Origin: Thermacetogenium sp. UBA5472 | GTDB taxonomy: Bacteria; Bacillota; DSM-12270; Thermacetogeniales; Thermacetogeniaceae | Direction of reading: 5' to 3' | Length of the DNA stretch: 11,433 bases | NCBI GenBank assembly: GCA_002426495.1 | Contig: DIQC01000003.1 | Coordinates: forward strand, 7,879-19,311 | The notes under the pieces: model-generated | Database searches by the model: none | Told to the model about the DNA's origin: nothing | The model's input: the letters and a program-made list of their open reading frames with translations, nothing else | Translations under genes and position numbers: made by a program | Part shown: one piece after another, positions 1 through 7,333 of the stretch | Numbering within the stretch: position 1 is the stretch's first letter | How the letters are laid out: each line of letters opens with the position of its first letter

Positions 1-441
1 TTCCACAGTTTGGGCACCGGCCCCCACAATACTCCTAAGAAGAGGAGCAATCCAAGGCTTTGTCAGGATTTGTCGCGGAAGGTCTTCGTGTACATCATAT
101 ATAACTCTTTTCCCTTTAAGTCTAAGCATTACTCCCACCGGCAGCAGCTCAGGATCATGGAAATGGTAGATAAAGGCATCCTCTCCAAGTGCCGCCTTGT
201 AAACTTTATTCACTGTGCCCATCATTCGCTCATATCGCCCGCTAGGTTTAGGCACTCCCCTGATCCGCACACCATTTACTACCTCTTCTCTATTATAAGG
301 AGTGATCAGCACAACTTCATAACCCGCTTCAACCAGTGTCCTGCACTCCTTATAAAAAATACGAATGTCATATGGTGGATGAGCGGAAGAAAGATGGGCA
401 ACTTTTATTTTATTAGTCATCGGATGAATGTATTCGGCCAT
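1..441 (-). CDS. Glycosyltransferase (GT4-like), N-terminal part, truncated by the window edge
   Basis: This is the first 147 codons of a glycosyltransferase that runs off the left edge, read by translating the minus strand. It would transfer a sugar from a nucleotide donor to the growing lipid-linked repeat unit on the cytoplasmic side of the membrane. The visible part is the acceptor-side Rossmann half. A beta strand KVAHLSSAHPPYDIRIF lies near residues 13-29, YHFHDPELLPVG near 93-104, and VIYDVHEDLPRQI near 113-125; the last two are typical of one group of GT4-type enzymes in polysaccharide clusters. The donor-binding C-terminal half, with the EX7E motif, is outside the window. I chose the ATG at 441 because AAGGAG stands four bases upstream. 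A second in-frame ATG at 420 has no ribosome binding site. With the 441 start the gene overlaps the polymerase gene by 29 bases, which suggests translational coupling. The acceptor and sugar cannot be predicted. Confidence 0.85.
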   Translation of the reverse strand, partial: MAEYIHPMTNKIKVAHLSSAHPPYDIRIFYKECRTLVEAGYEVVLITPYNREEVVNGVRIRGVPKPSGRYERMMGTVNKVYKAALGEDAFIYHFHDPELLPVGVMLRLKGKRVIYDVHEDLPRQILTKPWIAPLLRSIVGAGAQTVE

Positions 442-1687
442 TTTGCTCCTTAGCTGATGTAACTTGTTTTATGAAAGCCAGTGCTATACCAAAGATGTAC
501 CACTGTGCATTGATATTCAAAAAACTGCTTGGCCCATTACAGGCAAAGAAGAACCCGCATAATGATAAAATCAATGTGTCACAGAAAAGCCTATTTAAGT
601 TATTTGCAGTACAAAAACGTACTTTTACAAGTTTAAATATTATTCCTAGATAAAACAAGAGATACCCTGCGAAAACAAAAACACCATACCCTACTAAAAC
701 CTCAGCCAACCAGTTGTGTATGTTCAGAACCCCTCCGTTATCATACTTCGCAAAATGGGCCATCCAGTACTCGATATTTCCGGCACCCACACCGAAACCA
801 AATGTCGAGTGAAGAAAATGGAGCCCATTGCGGATTAAATTGAAACGCTCACCTACCGAAGCCATCTGCACTATATATTGTTCAATTAATGGGTATTGCC
901 AAACAACAATAACACCTACCACCGGGATTAGAACTGCCAGCCAACCAGCTTTCCTTTTACTGATTACAAATAGCACAAATAAAACCACTAATTCCAATAC
1001 CACTGCTAATATACCACTTACACAGTTTGTAATTATTATTAGATATACCGCGCCTAAAACACTCAAAATACCCAAGGCTTTTAGTATCAACCTACGCCCA
1101 TAGAAAAGCATTCCAATCCCGAAGGGTATATATAAAGCCAGAAAAGATGCAAAATCATTTTGATTGAAAAATACACCTGTCGGCATAGAATATGACGGAT
1201 AACTAAAAAACATAGAGGAAAATAAGTGACTCCCTGTCACAAGTTCCCAGAAACCAATAAGTATCAAACAGACAAAAGCAGTGAAACACAAATAGTAAAT
1301 CCTTGTTAAGTCAGTCTTATCTTGAAAATAGCGACAGAGAAAGAAAATCAGTGAAATTCCCATGAAAAGAAAGATTATATCTTTAAGAGCATCCATTCTA
1401 GACATAGCCCAAGTTAAAGAAATAAAACTACAACCCAGCCAGAAAATTAGAAAAATAAGATACCACTTAATACTGCTGTTAAATAGACTGAGTTTTTCTC
1501 TAAATAAAATACGGATACAAAAAAGAGGCAATAACAAAATAAAAAAAATCCGGTATGGGAACAGTTGGAAAGGGCATATATCTAATGGAAGTAAAGCTGC
1601 TCCGAAAAAACCTGTGATTATAATTAGATAACATAAGATTTTTTCTATTCGATATAAAGATGGATCTTTCAAGTGGTTATTTCGCAT
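413..1687 (-). CDS. wzy: O-antigen polymerase/ligase family membrane protein (Wzy-like)
   Basis: A 424-residue, very hydrophobic protein with roughly ten or more membrane segments, spread over about residues 16-60, 75-120, 128-150, 175-265 and 325-405. It shows the marks of the O-antigen polymerase/ligase (Wzy_C) family. GVFFNQNDFA is at 171-180. Before the late membrane segments there is a hydrophilic loop carrying R281, GFGVGAGN (297-304) and the IHNWLAEVLVGYG block (323-335) with the family histidine. Next to a Wzx flippase it most likely polymerises the lipid-linked repeat units on the outer face of the cytoplasmic membrane. A WaaL-type ligase role cannot be excluded, because the two share the same fold and motifs. 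AAGGAG lies eight bases before the ATG. The stop of the preceding glycosyltransferase is 33 bases upstream. Base composition is clearly more AT-rich than in the sugar-nucleotide genes, as is usual for serotype-specific wzy genes. Confidence 0.85.
   Translation of the reverse strand: MRNNHLKDPSLYRIEKILCYLIIITGFFGAALLPLDICPFQLFPYRIFFILLLPLFCIRILFREKLSLFNSSIKWYLIFLIFWLGCSFISLTWAMSRMDALKDIIFLFMGISLIFFLCRYFQDKTDLTRIYYLCFTAFVCLILIGFWELVTGSHLFSSMFFSYPSYSMPTGVFFNQNDFASFLALYIPFGIGMLFYGRRLILKALGILSVLGAVYLIIITNCVSGILAVVLELVVLFVLFVISKRKAGWLAVLIPVVGVIVVWQYPLIEQYIVQMASVGERFNLIRNGLHFLHSTFGFGVGAGNIEYWMAHFAKYDNGGVLNIHNWLAEVLVGYGVFVFAGYLLFYLGIIFKLVKVRFCTANNLNRLFCDTLILSLCGFFFACNGPSSFLNINAQWYIFGIALAFIKQVTSAKEQNGRIHSSDD
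446..451 (-). promoter_or_regulatory. Ribosome binding site AAGGAG of the left-edge glycosyltransferase
   Basis: AAGGAG on the minus strand, four bases before the ATG at 441. It lies inside the 3' end of the polymerase gene and decides the start of the glycosyltransferase in favour of 441 over the ATG at 420. Confidence 0.75.
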
Positions 1688-1695
1688 AATGTTTA

Positions 1696-1701
1696 CTCCT
1701 T
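1696..1701 (-). promoter_or_regulatory. Ribosome binding site AAGGAG of the polymerase gene
   Basis: AAGGAG on the minus strand, eight bases before the ATG at 1687, in the 33-base gap after the preceding glycosyltransferase. It supports the chosen start. Confidence 0.7.
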
Positions 1702-1720
1702 GTCCACTGCTCTACTATAT

Positions 1721-2914
1721 TCATGTCATCTTATTATACTCGTCATTTAGAACTTGATTGTAAAATCCTAAAAGCTTTTCAACAATAACTGTATCACTAT
1801 AGTTATTTACTATATAAGCCCGGATACCTGATTCCCTTCTATCAAGTTCAAATCGATGCTCATATATGCTTTTTAATGCATTGCTCAACTCTTCAACATC
1901 TCCTGGTTTTACCAATCGCCCTGTATCTGAGTTAATAAATTCATCAGGCCCTCCACATGAAGTTGCGATAGCAGCAAGCCCTGTTGCCATAGCCTCAATC
2001 AAAACGACCCCAAAGGTTTCCACATAACTGGGTAAGACAAAAGCATTAGCATGCCACATAGATTCTCGAACCTGTTCTAGTGAGAGTTCCCCCAAAAAAC
2101 TAACCCTATCCTGTATAAATAAGTCCTTTACCAAAGCTTCGAGTTCAGGTCTTTGTTCTCCATCTCCACCTATATCCAGGAAAACATTTTGTTCCTGGGA
2201 AAAAACTCTGGCAAATGCTCTTATTAGCAGATCAACTCCCTTTTTGGGGGTTAGTCTAGCAACTGTTAAAAAACGAAAGGGATTTATTTTACGCTGTACA
2301 GGTGGGAGAATAAAATATCCTGTATCGACCATATTGGGCAAGACTTCGATTCGCTTTCCTTCAGTATACGGTATAAGTTTATCGGCAAGGGCTTTGCTGA
2401 CAGCCATTACCTTCGCAGCCGTTTTAACAGTTCTGCGAATATACGGTTCCTGCCATGAACTGATCATACCTTGAGCATAATTTGAAGCATGCTCAGTAAT
2501 CAGGTAAGGAATATTTTCACTAGCGGCTATTTCTGCAGCAGATACACCACCCCATAAAATACTATGAACGTGAATTAAATCCGGAATGCCGTGTTTGGCT
2601 GTATAGAGGCAAAACAATCTTTTTGCCTGCCGCTTCCATAAACAGGGTTCTAATTTTAGGCGCGAAATATTCCACCCATGATAGCGGTAAGTAGGTACCC
2701 CCCTGTCCATACAGATACTAGTTTGAAAATGATTATCTGCTAAAGCCGGGATCTTTAATTCTCGAAGGCTGCGAAAATCTGGATAAATAACCCCTACCTT
2801 TACCCCAGCTCTCCGGAGAGCCATAACCTGCTGAAGAATGAATGTTCCCCGTATAGGGCAGGTTATGGTAGGATACCAAGAAGGTAAAATAAGAATATGT
2901 CTATCTGCTGACAT
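1721..2914 (-). CDS. GT4 family glycosyltransferase
   Basis: A complete 397-residue retaining glycosyltransferase of the GT-B fold, predicted to add one sugar to the undecaprenyl-linked repeat unit in the cytoplasm. The N-terminal domain starts with ILILPSWYP (7-15) and the nearby glycine of IRGTF (21-25), carries IHVHS (114-118), and has EHAS at 141-144. The C-terminal donor-binding domain has FLTVARLTPKKG (215-226), with R220 and K225 at the positions that usually contact the donor diphosphate. It continues with DIGGDGEQRPEL (247-258), SFLGELS (272-278) and the EX7E motif with E299 and E307. Length is normal for the family and no motif is missing. GGGAG-like bases (2925-2929) precede the ATG by ten bases. 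The gene sits 23 bases after the WbpB-type gene, so it is probably cotranscribed. A role in adding or extending from the diacetamido-uronic acid made by the neighbours is inference from position. Confidence 0.92.
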   Translation of the reverse strand: MSADRHILILPSWYPTITCPIRGTFILQQVMALRRAGVKVGVIYPDFRSLRELKIPALADNHFQTSICMDRGVPTYRYHGWNISRLKLEPCLWKRQAKRLFCLYTAKHGIPDLIHVHSILWGGVSAAEIAASENIPYLITEHASNYAQGMISSWQEPYIRRTVKTAAKVMAVSKALADKLIPYTEGKRIEVLPNMVDTGYFILPPVQRKINPFRFLTVARLTPKKGVDLLIRAFARVFSQEQNVFLDIGGDGEQRPELEALVKDLFIQDRVSFLGELSLEQVRESMWHANAFVLPSYVETFGVVLIEAMATGLAAIATSCGGPDEFINSDTGRLVKPGDVEELSNALKSIYEHRFELDRRESGIRAYIVNNYSDTVIVEKLLGFYNQVLNDEYNKMT

Positions 2915-2937
2915 GGCACCTAATCTCCCGAAAAAGG

Positions 2938-3960
2938 CTAAAATATAATCTCTTTCTGTGATCTCGTAGAATGATAGATATCAAGTACAAGCCTGAGAGC
3001 CTTTATCCCTTCTCTACCATCGATGTAAGGTTTTCTATCTTCTATAATCGCCTTAATAAAATCTTCAATCAAGGCATTATGCCCGAAGCCATAGATATTG
3101 GGAACTTCCTGCTGGTGCTCTCCTAGACTGCCGTTCTCTTCTTTGGAATCAACAAACTTCCATGTCTCAATCTTGTTGACAGCAATGCCCCCCAGGATAA
3201 CAGTACCCTTCTCCCCGAAAATGTTCAGTGTCTCCTCCAGGTTCTCTGGGTAAACTGTAGTTGAGGCTTCGATCACTCCCAGGGCACCGCTTTTAAACTT
3301 CAAAACCGCCACACCTACATCTTCGCATTCGATCTTCCTAAGATTGTTAGTAGTGTAGCCGAAAACAGACTCCACTGGCCCCATCATCCACTGCAGTAGG
3401 TCTATATTGTGAATCGATTGGTTCATCAGGCAGCCGCCATCATTGGCCAGAGTTCCTCGCCAGGGTGCCTGGTCATAGTAGTCTTGGGGGCGAAACCAGC
3501 GTATGACAGCACTGGCATGGGTCAGTTTACCGAACCTTCCAGCTTCCAGGGCATGCCGCAGTTTCTGCACCGGTGGATTGAAACGATTCTGAAAGCAGAC
3601 AGCAAGCTTTACCCCATTTTCATCACAGGCTTTGATCAGCTCATCTGCATCCTTCAGGGATAGGGCCATCGGCTTTTCTACAATTACATGCTTGCCGGCT
3701 ATTGCCGCAGCTATACCCATTTCAGCATGCATGCCGCTGGGGGTACAGATGCTGACCACATTCAGATCTGGGTTTTTTAGCAGTTCATGATAATCAGTAT
3801 AATGCTCTTGTGCACCATATTTATCTTTATAATCTACAGCTCTCTCTTCGATAACATCGCAAACACATAATAGATTTGCCTTTTCATTCTTTTTGATGGC
3901 TTCAGCATGTTTATAAGCGATTCTGCCGCAGCCGATGATGCCAAAATTTAATTTTTTCAC
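2938..3960 (-). CDS. wbpB: WbpB-type UDP-GlcNAcA 3-dehydrogenase (Gfo/Idh/MocA family)
   Basis: A 340-residue NAD(P)-dependent oxidoreductase. The nucleotide-binding fingerprint GIIGCGRIAYKH is at 7-18, ICTPSGMH at 71-78, and the family EKP signature at 95-97 with the active-site lysine K96. The C-terminal sheet domain opens with WRGTLANDGG (167-176) and LMNQSIHNIDLLQW (178-191), where H184 and D187 occupy the usual catalytic positions. This pattern matches WbpB/WlbA enzymes, which oxidise C3 of UDP-N-acetyl-glucosaminuronic acid before amination. Context backs this: the genes just upstream encode a 6-dehydrogenase and an acetyltransferase-aminotransferase. The start is a GTG whose GTGA overlaps the TGA stop of the preceding gene. 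GGAG (3971-3974) lies ten bases upstream, so translation is probably coupled. In P. aeruginosa WbpB and WbpE work as a pair with NADH recycled through 2-oxoglutarate; whether that holds here is unknown. Confidence 0.88.
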   Translation of the reverse strand: MKKLNFGIIGCGRIAYKHAEAIKKNEKANLLCVCDVIEERAVDYKDKYGAQEHYTDYHELLKNPDLNVVSICTPSGMHAEMGIAAAIAGKHVIVEKPMALSLKDADELIKACDENGVKLAVCFQNRFNPPVQKLRHALEAGRFGKLTHASAVIRWFRPQDYYDQAPWRGTLANDGGCLMNQSIHNIDLLQWMMGPVESVFGYTTNNLRKIECEDVGVAVLKFKSGALGVIEASTTVYPENLEETLNIFGEKGTVILGGIAVNKIETWKFVDSKEENGSLGEHQQEVPNIYGFGHNALIEDFIKAIIEDRKPYIDGREGIKALRLVLDIYHSTRSQKEIIF

Positions 3961-5894
3961 TTAGCTTCATCTCCATAAAATTCTGTTATTGCTATTACTA
4001 CACGCTTGCTCTCTTCTTCTGTCAGCTCTGGGAACATAGGAAGAGACAGCACTCTCTCTGCTGCCTGTTCAGCATAGGGAAAATCCCCCACTTCGTATCC
4101 CAAATCTTTGAACACAGGCTGCAGGTGTAAAGGTGATGGATAATATATAGTTGTACCTATACCGCGCTGTTTCAAATAGTCACGCAGCTGATCACGCTTC
4201 CTAGCAGCTATTGTATACTGATTATAGGTATGCAAACAACCAGACTGTCGGTACGGTGTTTCCACATTTCCGTTCACAGTAAGGCCGGAGGCCTTGAACA
4301 GGTCATTATACAGCTCTGCATGATCCTGCCTCTGCTTCAGCCACCCGCTAAAATGTGGGAGTTTCGTCAGCAAAATCGCCGCCTGTAATGCATCAAGCCT
4401 GCTGTTGATGCCTAAAAGTTCGTGGTGGTACTTCTTCCTGGTGCCATGCACCCGCAGCATCCGCAGTTTTTCAGCGACTTCCGGGTTATTGGTGACAACC
4501 ATACCCCCGTCCCCGAAACAGCCTAAATTTTTGGTGGGGAAAAAGCTCAGACACCCTGCATCACCGATCCCACCACCAGGCCTTCCCTGGTACTCACAGC
4601 CCAATGACTGGGCAGCATCCTCAATAACCTTTAAACCATGTTTGTGGGCAATCTCGATAATCCTATCCATTTCTGCCGACTGGCCGAATAGATGTACAGG
4701 AAGGATTGCTTTAGTATGAGGCGTTATCTTTTCTTCGATCAGCTCGGGGTCGATATTATAGGTTTTTAGATCAATATCAACAAAAACCGGAACTGCGCCT
4801 GTGCGGACAATAGAGCCAGCAGTGGCAAAAAAGGTAAATGGAGTGGTGATCACTTCATTACCTGGTTCAATACCACAAGCCAAGAGAGCCAGGTAAAGAG
4901 CATCACTGCCATTGCCGACCCCTACCCCATACTCTGCACCGCAGAATTCAGCTATTTCTGCCTCTAATTTTTTAACATTCTCCCCCAGTATGAACTGGCC
5001 GCTGGAAATGACTTTTTCTATTACTGAGGACAACTCCCCGCTCAGAGCTACGTTTTGGCGCTTCAAATCAAAGCTGGAAATGGCAGCTTTGTCTGTTTTG
5101 TCAACTTTAGCAACCTGTTTTGTTTCCCTTGGGAAAAGCAGTTCATCCTCAGAAACAGAACGCACAGTATGAGCAGGGCTTCCCATGACCAGCTGATAGG
5201 GTGGAATATCTCTCGGAACGATGCTCCCCGCAGCTATAAATGCTTCCTCTCCAATGGTTACGCCAGGAAGAAGGATAACCCCTCCTCCTATCCGGCACCC
5301 TTTCTTAAATGTGGGACCGCGCCTGTCTGCAAAGCGCTTTTCTGTGCGCCCCATGTAGTTGTCATTGGTTGTGGTTACCATGGGTGCAACAAACACATGT
5401 TCTTCTATTTCTGTAGAAGCAGTTATATAAGCCCCGGTCTGGATTTTGGTATAATCCCCTATCTCTACACCATTTTCCACAACAACCCGCTGCCCTATAA
5501 GCACAGCTTCACCCAGTTGGCAGTTTTCCCTGACAGATGAGTTATCCCCAAGAAAGCAGGAATCCTGCATCTCAGTTCCTTGATAGACAATAACACCTGT
5601 ACCGATCGTACAATTTCTTCCGATCAGGAGAGGTTTTAATTCATGCTCCTCTTTCACTGTGCTGGTGGCAGCAGGACGGGGCTGACGCCCCAGAACAGTG
5701 CCGTCACCTACAATGGTTCCGGCACCTACCCTTGTTCCCCTGTGGATGACCACATGATGCCCCAGCTGCACACCCTCTTCCAGAACAACACCATCTTCAA
5801 TCACACAGTACTCGCCGATGGCGCAGTCTGGGCTCACTTTTGCTTTCCGATCGATCACCGCTGTCTTTGCAATCATTTTTTCACCATACTTCAT
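3957..5894 (-). CDS. Fused hexapeptide N-acetyltransferase and DegT/DnrJ/EryC1 aminotransferase (WbpD-WbpE type)
   Basis: One 645-residue open frame joins two enzymes usually encoded separately. Residues about 10-245 are a left-handed beta-helix acyltransferase with many imperfect hexapeptide repeats (for example GVQLGHHVVIHRG at 41-53, IGRNCTIGTGVIV at 91-103, GVTIGEEAFIAAGSIV at 211-226). TTNDN at 175-179 corresponds to the WbpD-type acceptor/CoA region. A charged linker (about 246-272) leads to a type I fold PLP aminotransferase. It has GNGSDAL (327-333), EVITTPFTFFATA (347-359), EDAAQSLG (425-432) and SFFPTKNLGCFGDGG (450-464), where K455 is the PLP lysine. Expected roles are WbpE (amination of the 3-keto sugar) and WbpD (acetylation of the new 3-amine). 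The ATG at 5894 overlaps the preceding stop as TAATG but has no ribosome binding site. An in-frame ATG at 5876 follows GGTGA and gives the usual MIAKTAVID-like family start, so it may be the real one. Confidence 0.9.
   Translation of the reverse strand: MKYGEKMIAKTAVIDRKAKVSPDCAIGEYCVIEDGVVLEEGVQLGHHVVIHRGTRVGAGTIVGDGTVLGRQPRPAATSTVKEEHELKPLLIGRNCTIGTGVIVYQGTEMQDSCFLGDNSSVRENCQLGEAVLIGQRVVVENGVEIGDYTKIQTGAYITASTEIEEHVFVAPMVTTTNDNYMGRTEKRFADRRGPTFKKGCRIGGGVILLPGVTIGEEAFIAAGSIVPRDIPPYQLVMGSPAHTVRSVSEDELLFPRETKQVAKVDKTDKAAISSFDLKRQNVALSGELSSVIEKVISSGQFILGENVKKLEAEIAEFCGAEYGVGVGNGSDALYLALLACGIEPGNEVITTPFTFFATAGSIVRTGAVPVFVDIDLKTYNIDPELIEEKITPHTKAILPVHLFGQSAEMDRIIEIAHKHGLKVIEDAAQSLGCEYQGRPGGGIGDAGCLSFFPTKNLGCFGDGGMVVTNNPEVAEKLRMLRVHGTRKKYHHELLGINSRLDALQAAILLTKLPHFSGWLKQRQDHAELYNDLFKASGLTVNGNVETPYRQSGCLHTYNQYTIAARKRDQLRDYLKQRGIGTTIYYPSPLHLQPVFKDLGYEVGDFPYAEQAAERVLSLPMFPELTEEESKRVVIAITEFYGDEAK
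5881..5885 (-). promoter_or_regulatory. Possible ribosome binding site GGTGA for an internal start at 5876
   Basis: GGTGA on the minus strand, four bases before the second in-frame ATG (5876) of the fused acetyltransferase-aminotransferase. It matches the downstream half of AGGAGGTGA at good spacing. The longer start at 5894 has no such site, so this argues for translation from 5876, six codons in. Confidence 0.4.
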
Positions 5895-7237
5895 TATATT
5901 TTAACGATTTTCTCACGGTTATTTTTCACATTTTTAGTGGCATTGCGAGTATCCACCACCAGTTTTGAGTTATCAACAACCCACTCATAATCAAAACTGG
6001 AATGATCTGTGGCAATAACTACACAGTCAGCTTCCTGCAGCCTCTCTGCTGTCAATTCCACACCATCCATTGTCCAATCATAAGGCTCTACAGCTTTGAG
6101 TTCTGACACATAGGGATCATGAAATGATAGATCAGCATGTTCCTTCTTTAACAGATCAATTACCTTGAGCGCAGGGGACTCCCGCACATCGCTGATATCC
6201 TTTTTATATGCGACACCCAGCACCAGGATCTTCGCCCCGTTGATACACTTACCTGCTTTATTCAAAGCACGGGAAATGACGTCAATTACATGATATGTAG
6301 CCTGGATATTGACCTCCCCTGCCAATTCAATAAACCTGGTATGAAAGTCAAACTGTCGCGCCCTCCAAGTGAGGTAAAAGGGATCAATGGGTATACAGTG
6401 CCCCCCTACCCCTGGACCGGGATAAAAGGTCTGAATGCCAAAGGGCTTTGTACCGGCAGCATCCACAACCTCCCAAACATCAAGCCCCATACGGTCGCAG
6501 AGCAGCATTATTTCGTTTATTAAAGCGATATTTACAGCTCGGTATGTATTCTCAAAAACCTTTGTCATCTCAGCAATCGATGGACTGGAAACAGGAACCA
6601 CATTGAGGATTGTCTGTTCGTAAAAGGTCTTTGCCACATCCAGGCAAGCAGGTGTCACCCCACCGACAACTTTAGAGGTGTTTTTTGTTGTATAGCGTTT
6701 ATTTCCTGGATCCACACGCTCAGGAGAAAAGGACAGGAAAAAGCCCTCCCCTACTTTCAGCCCGCTCTCCTCAAGCAGAGGCAGGATTACCTCTTCAGTG
6801 GTACCCGGATAGGTAGTGCTCTCCAAGGTTACCAAATGACCCTGCCGCAGTCGTGGCACTATCTCCCCACATACATTTTCGATATAGGAAATATCGGGGT
6901 CCATGTTGGCTGTCAGCGGTGTCGGCACACAAATAACGATTACATCAGCCTCTTTTAAACAATCGAAACTGGTGCTTGCGGTAAGCAAACCCTTATCGAC
7001 AATATCTTTGAGTTCATCATCTTTGACATCACCGATATAGTTCTCCCCCCGATTGGCCATAGCAGCCCGCTCGGGGTTCTGATCAACTCCAAGCACCCGA
7101 AAGCCTACCTTAGCTTTTTCTACAGCCAAAGGCAATCCAACATAACCAAGGCCTATCACAGCAACAACTGCTGTCTTGGTGCGTATTCTTTCTGTGAGTT
7201 GTGAGGCAATACCTGTAGCTTGTTTTTCTGATGACAT
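5894..7237 (-). CDS. wbpA: UDP-N-acetyl-D-hexosamine 6-dehydrogenase (WbpA-type)
   Basis: A 447-residue member of the UDP-glucose/GDP-mannose dehydrogenase family, which oxidises C6 of a UDP-sugar to a carboxylate in two NAD-dependent steps. The N-terminal NAD domain has VIGLGYVGLPLA (27-38), followed by ICVPTPL (102-108) and the TLESTTYPGTTEEV segment (137-150). The middle has EMTKVFENTYRAVNIALINE (223-242), with the conserved K226 and N230. The catalytic cysteine C281 stands in GPGVGGHCIPIDPFYL (274-289). The C-terminal domain has VLGVAYKKDISDVRESPA. All active-site residues expected for the family are present. The sequence type (WbpA/WecC-like rather than UDP-glucose dehydrogenase) and the WbpB, WbpD and WbpE partners next door point to UDP-GlcNAc as substrate. 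UDP-ManNAc is the main alternative, since a WecB-like epimerase gene is in the same cluster. AGGAGG seven bases before the ATG gives a near-ideal start. Its TAA overlaps the next ATG by one base. Confidence 0.92.
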   Translation of the reverse strand: MSSEKQATGIASQLTERIRTKTAVVAVIGLGYVGLPLAVEKAKVGFRVLGVDQNPERAAMANRGENYIGDVKDDELKDIVDKGLLTASTSFDCLKEADVIVICVPTPLTANMDPDISYIENVCGEIVPRLRQGHLVTLESTTYPGTTEEVILPLLEESGLKVGEGFFLSFSPERVDPGNKRYTTKNTSKVVGGVTPACLDVAKTFYEQTILNVVPVSSPSIAEMTKVFENTYRAVNIALINEIMLLCDRMGLDVWEVVDAAGTKPFGIQTFYPGPGVGGHCIPIDPFYLTWRARQFDFHTRFIELAGEVNIQATYHVIDVISRALNKAGKCINGAKILVLGVAYKKDISDVRESPALKVIDLLKKEHADLSFHDPYVSELKAVEPYDWTMDGVELTAERLQEADCVVIATDHSSFDYEWVVDNSKLVVDTRNATKNVKNNREKIVKI

Positions 7238-7244
7238 CTTCTTT

Positions 7245-7250
7245 CCTCCT
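7245..7250 (-). promoter_or_regulatory. Ribosome binding site AGGAGG of the 6-dehydrogenase gene
   Basis: A perfect AGGAGG on the minus strand, seven bases before the ATG at 7237. It is the strongest ribosome binding site in the window and opens the tightly packed run of genes that follows. Confidence 0.8.
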
Positions 7251-7333
7251 GTACGATTGAATAGAGTAATTTAAATGATTTCTATAAAGGACGGGATTGT
7301 TCCTCTTTTCACAATCAAATAAATATAGACAAT

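Noticed and set aside
10..453. 147-codon open frame on the plus strand
   Set aside because: It lies opposite the left-edge glycosyltransferase, whose minus-strand translation has clear family motifs; the plus-strand product resembles nothing and has no good ribosome binding site.
5055..5540. 161-codon open frame on the plus strand
   Set aside because: It is antisense to the repeat-rich acetyltransferase domain; hexapeptide repeats often leave long antisense frames. No recognisable protein features.
7295..7316. Inverted repeat GATTGT with ACAATC around a ten-base loop in the gap after the 4,6-dehydratase gene
   Set aside because: The stem is only six weak pairs and no T-run follows on the coding strand, so it does not qualify as a terminator or operator.
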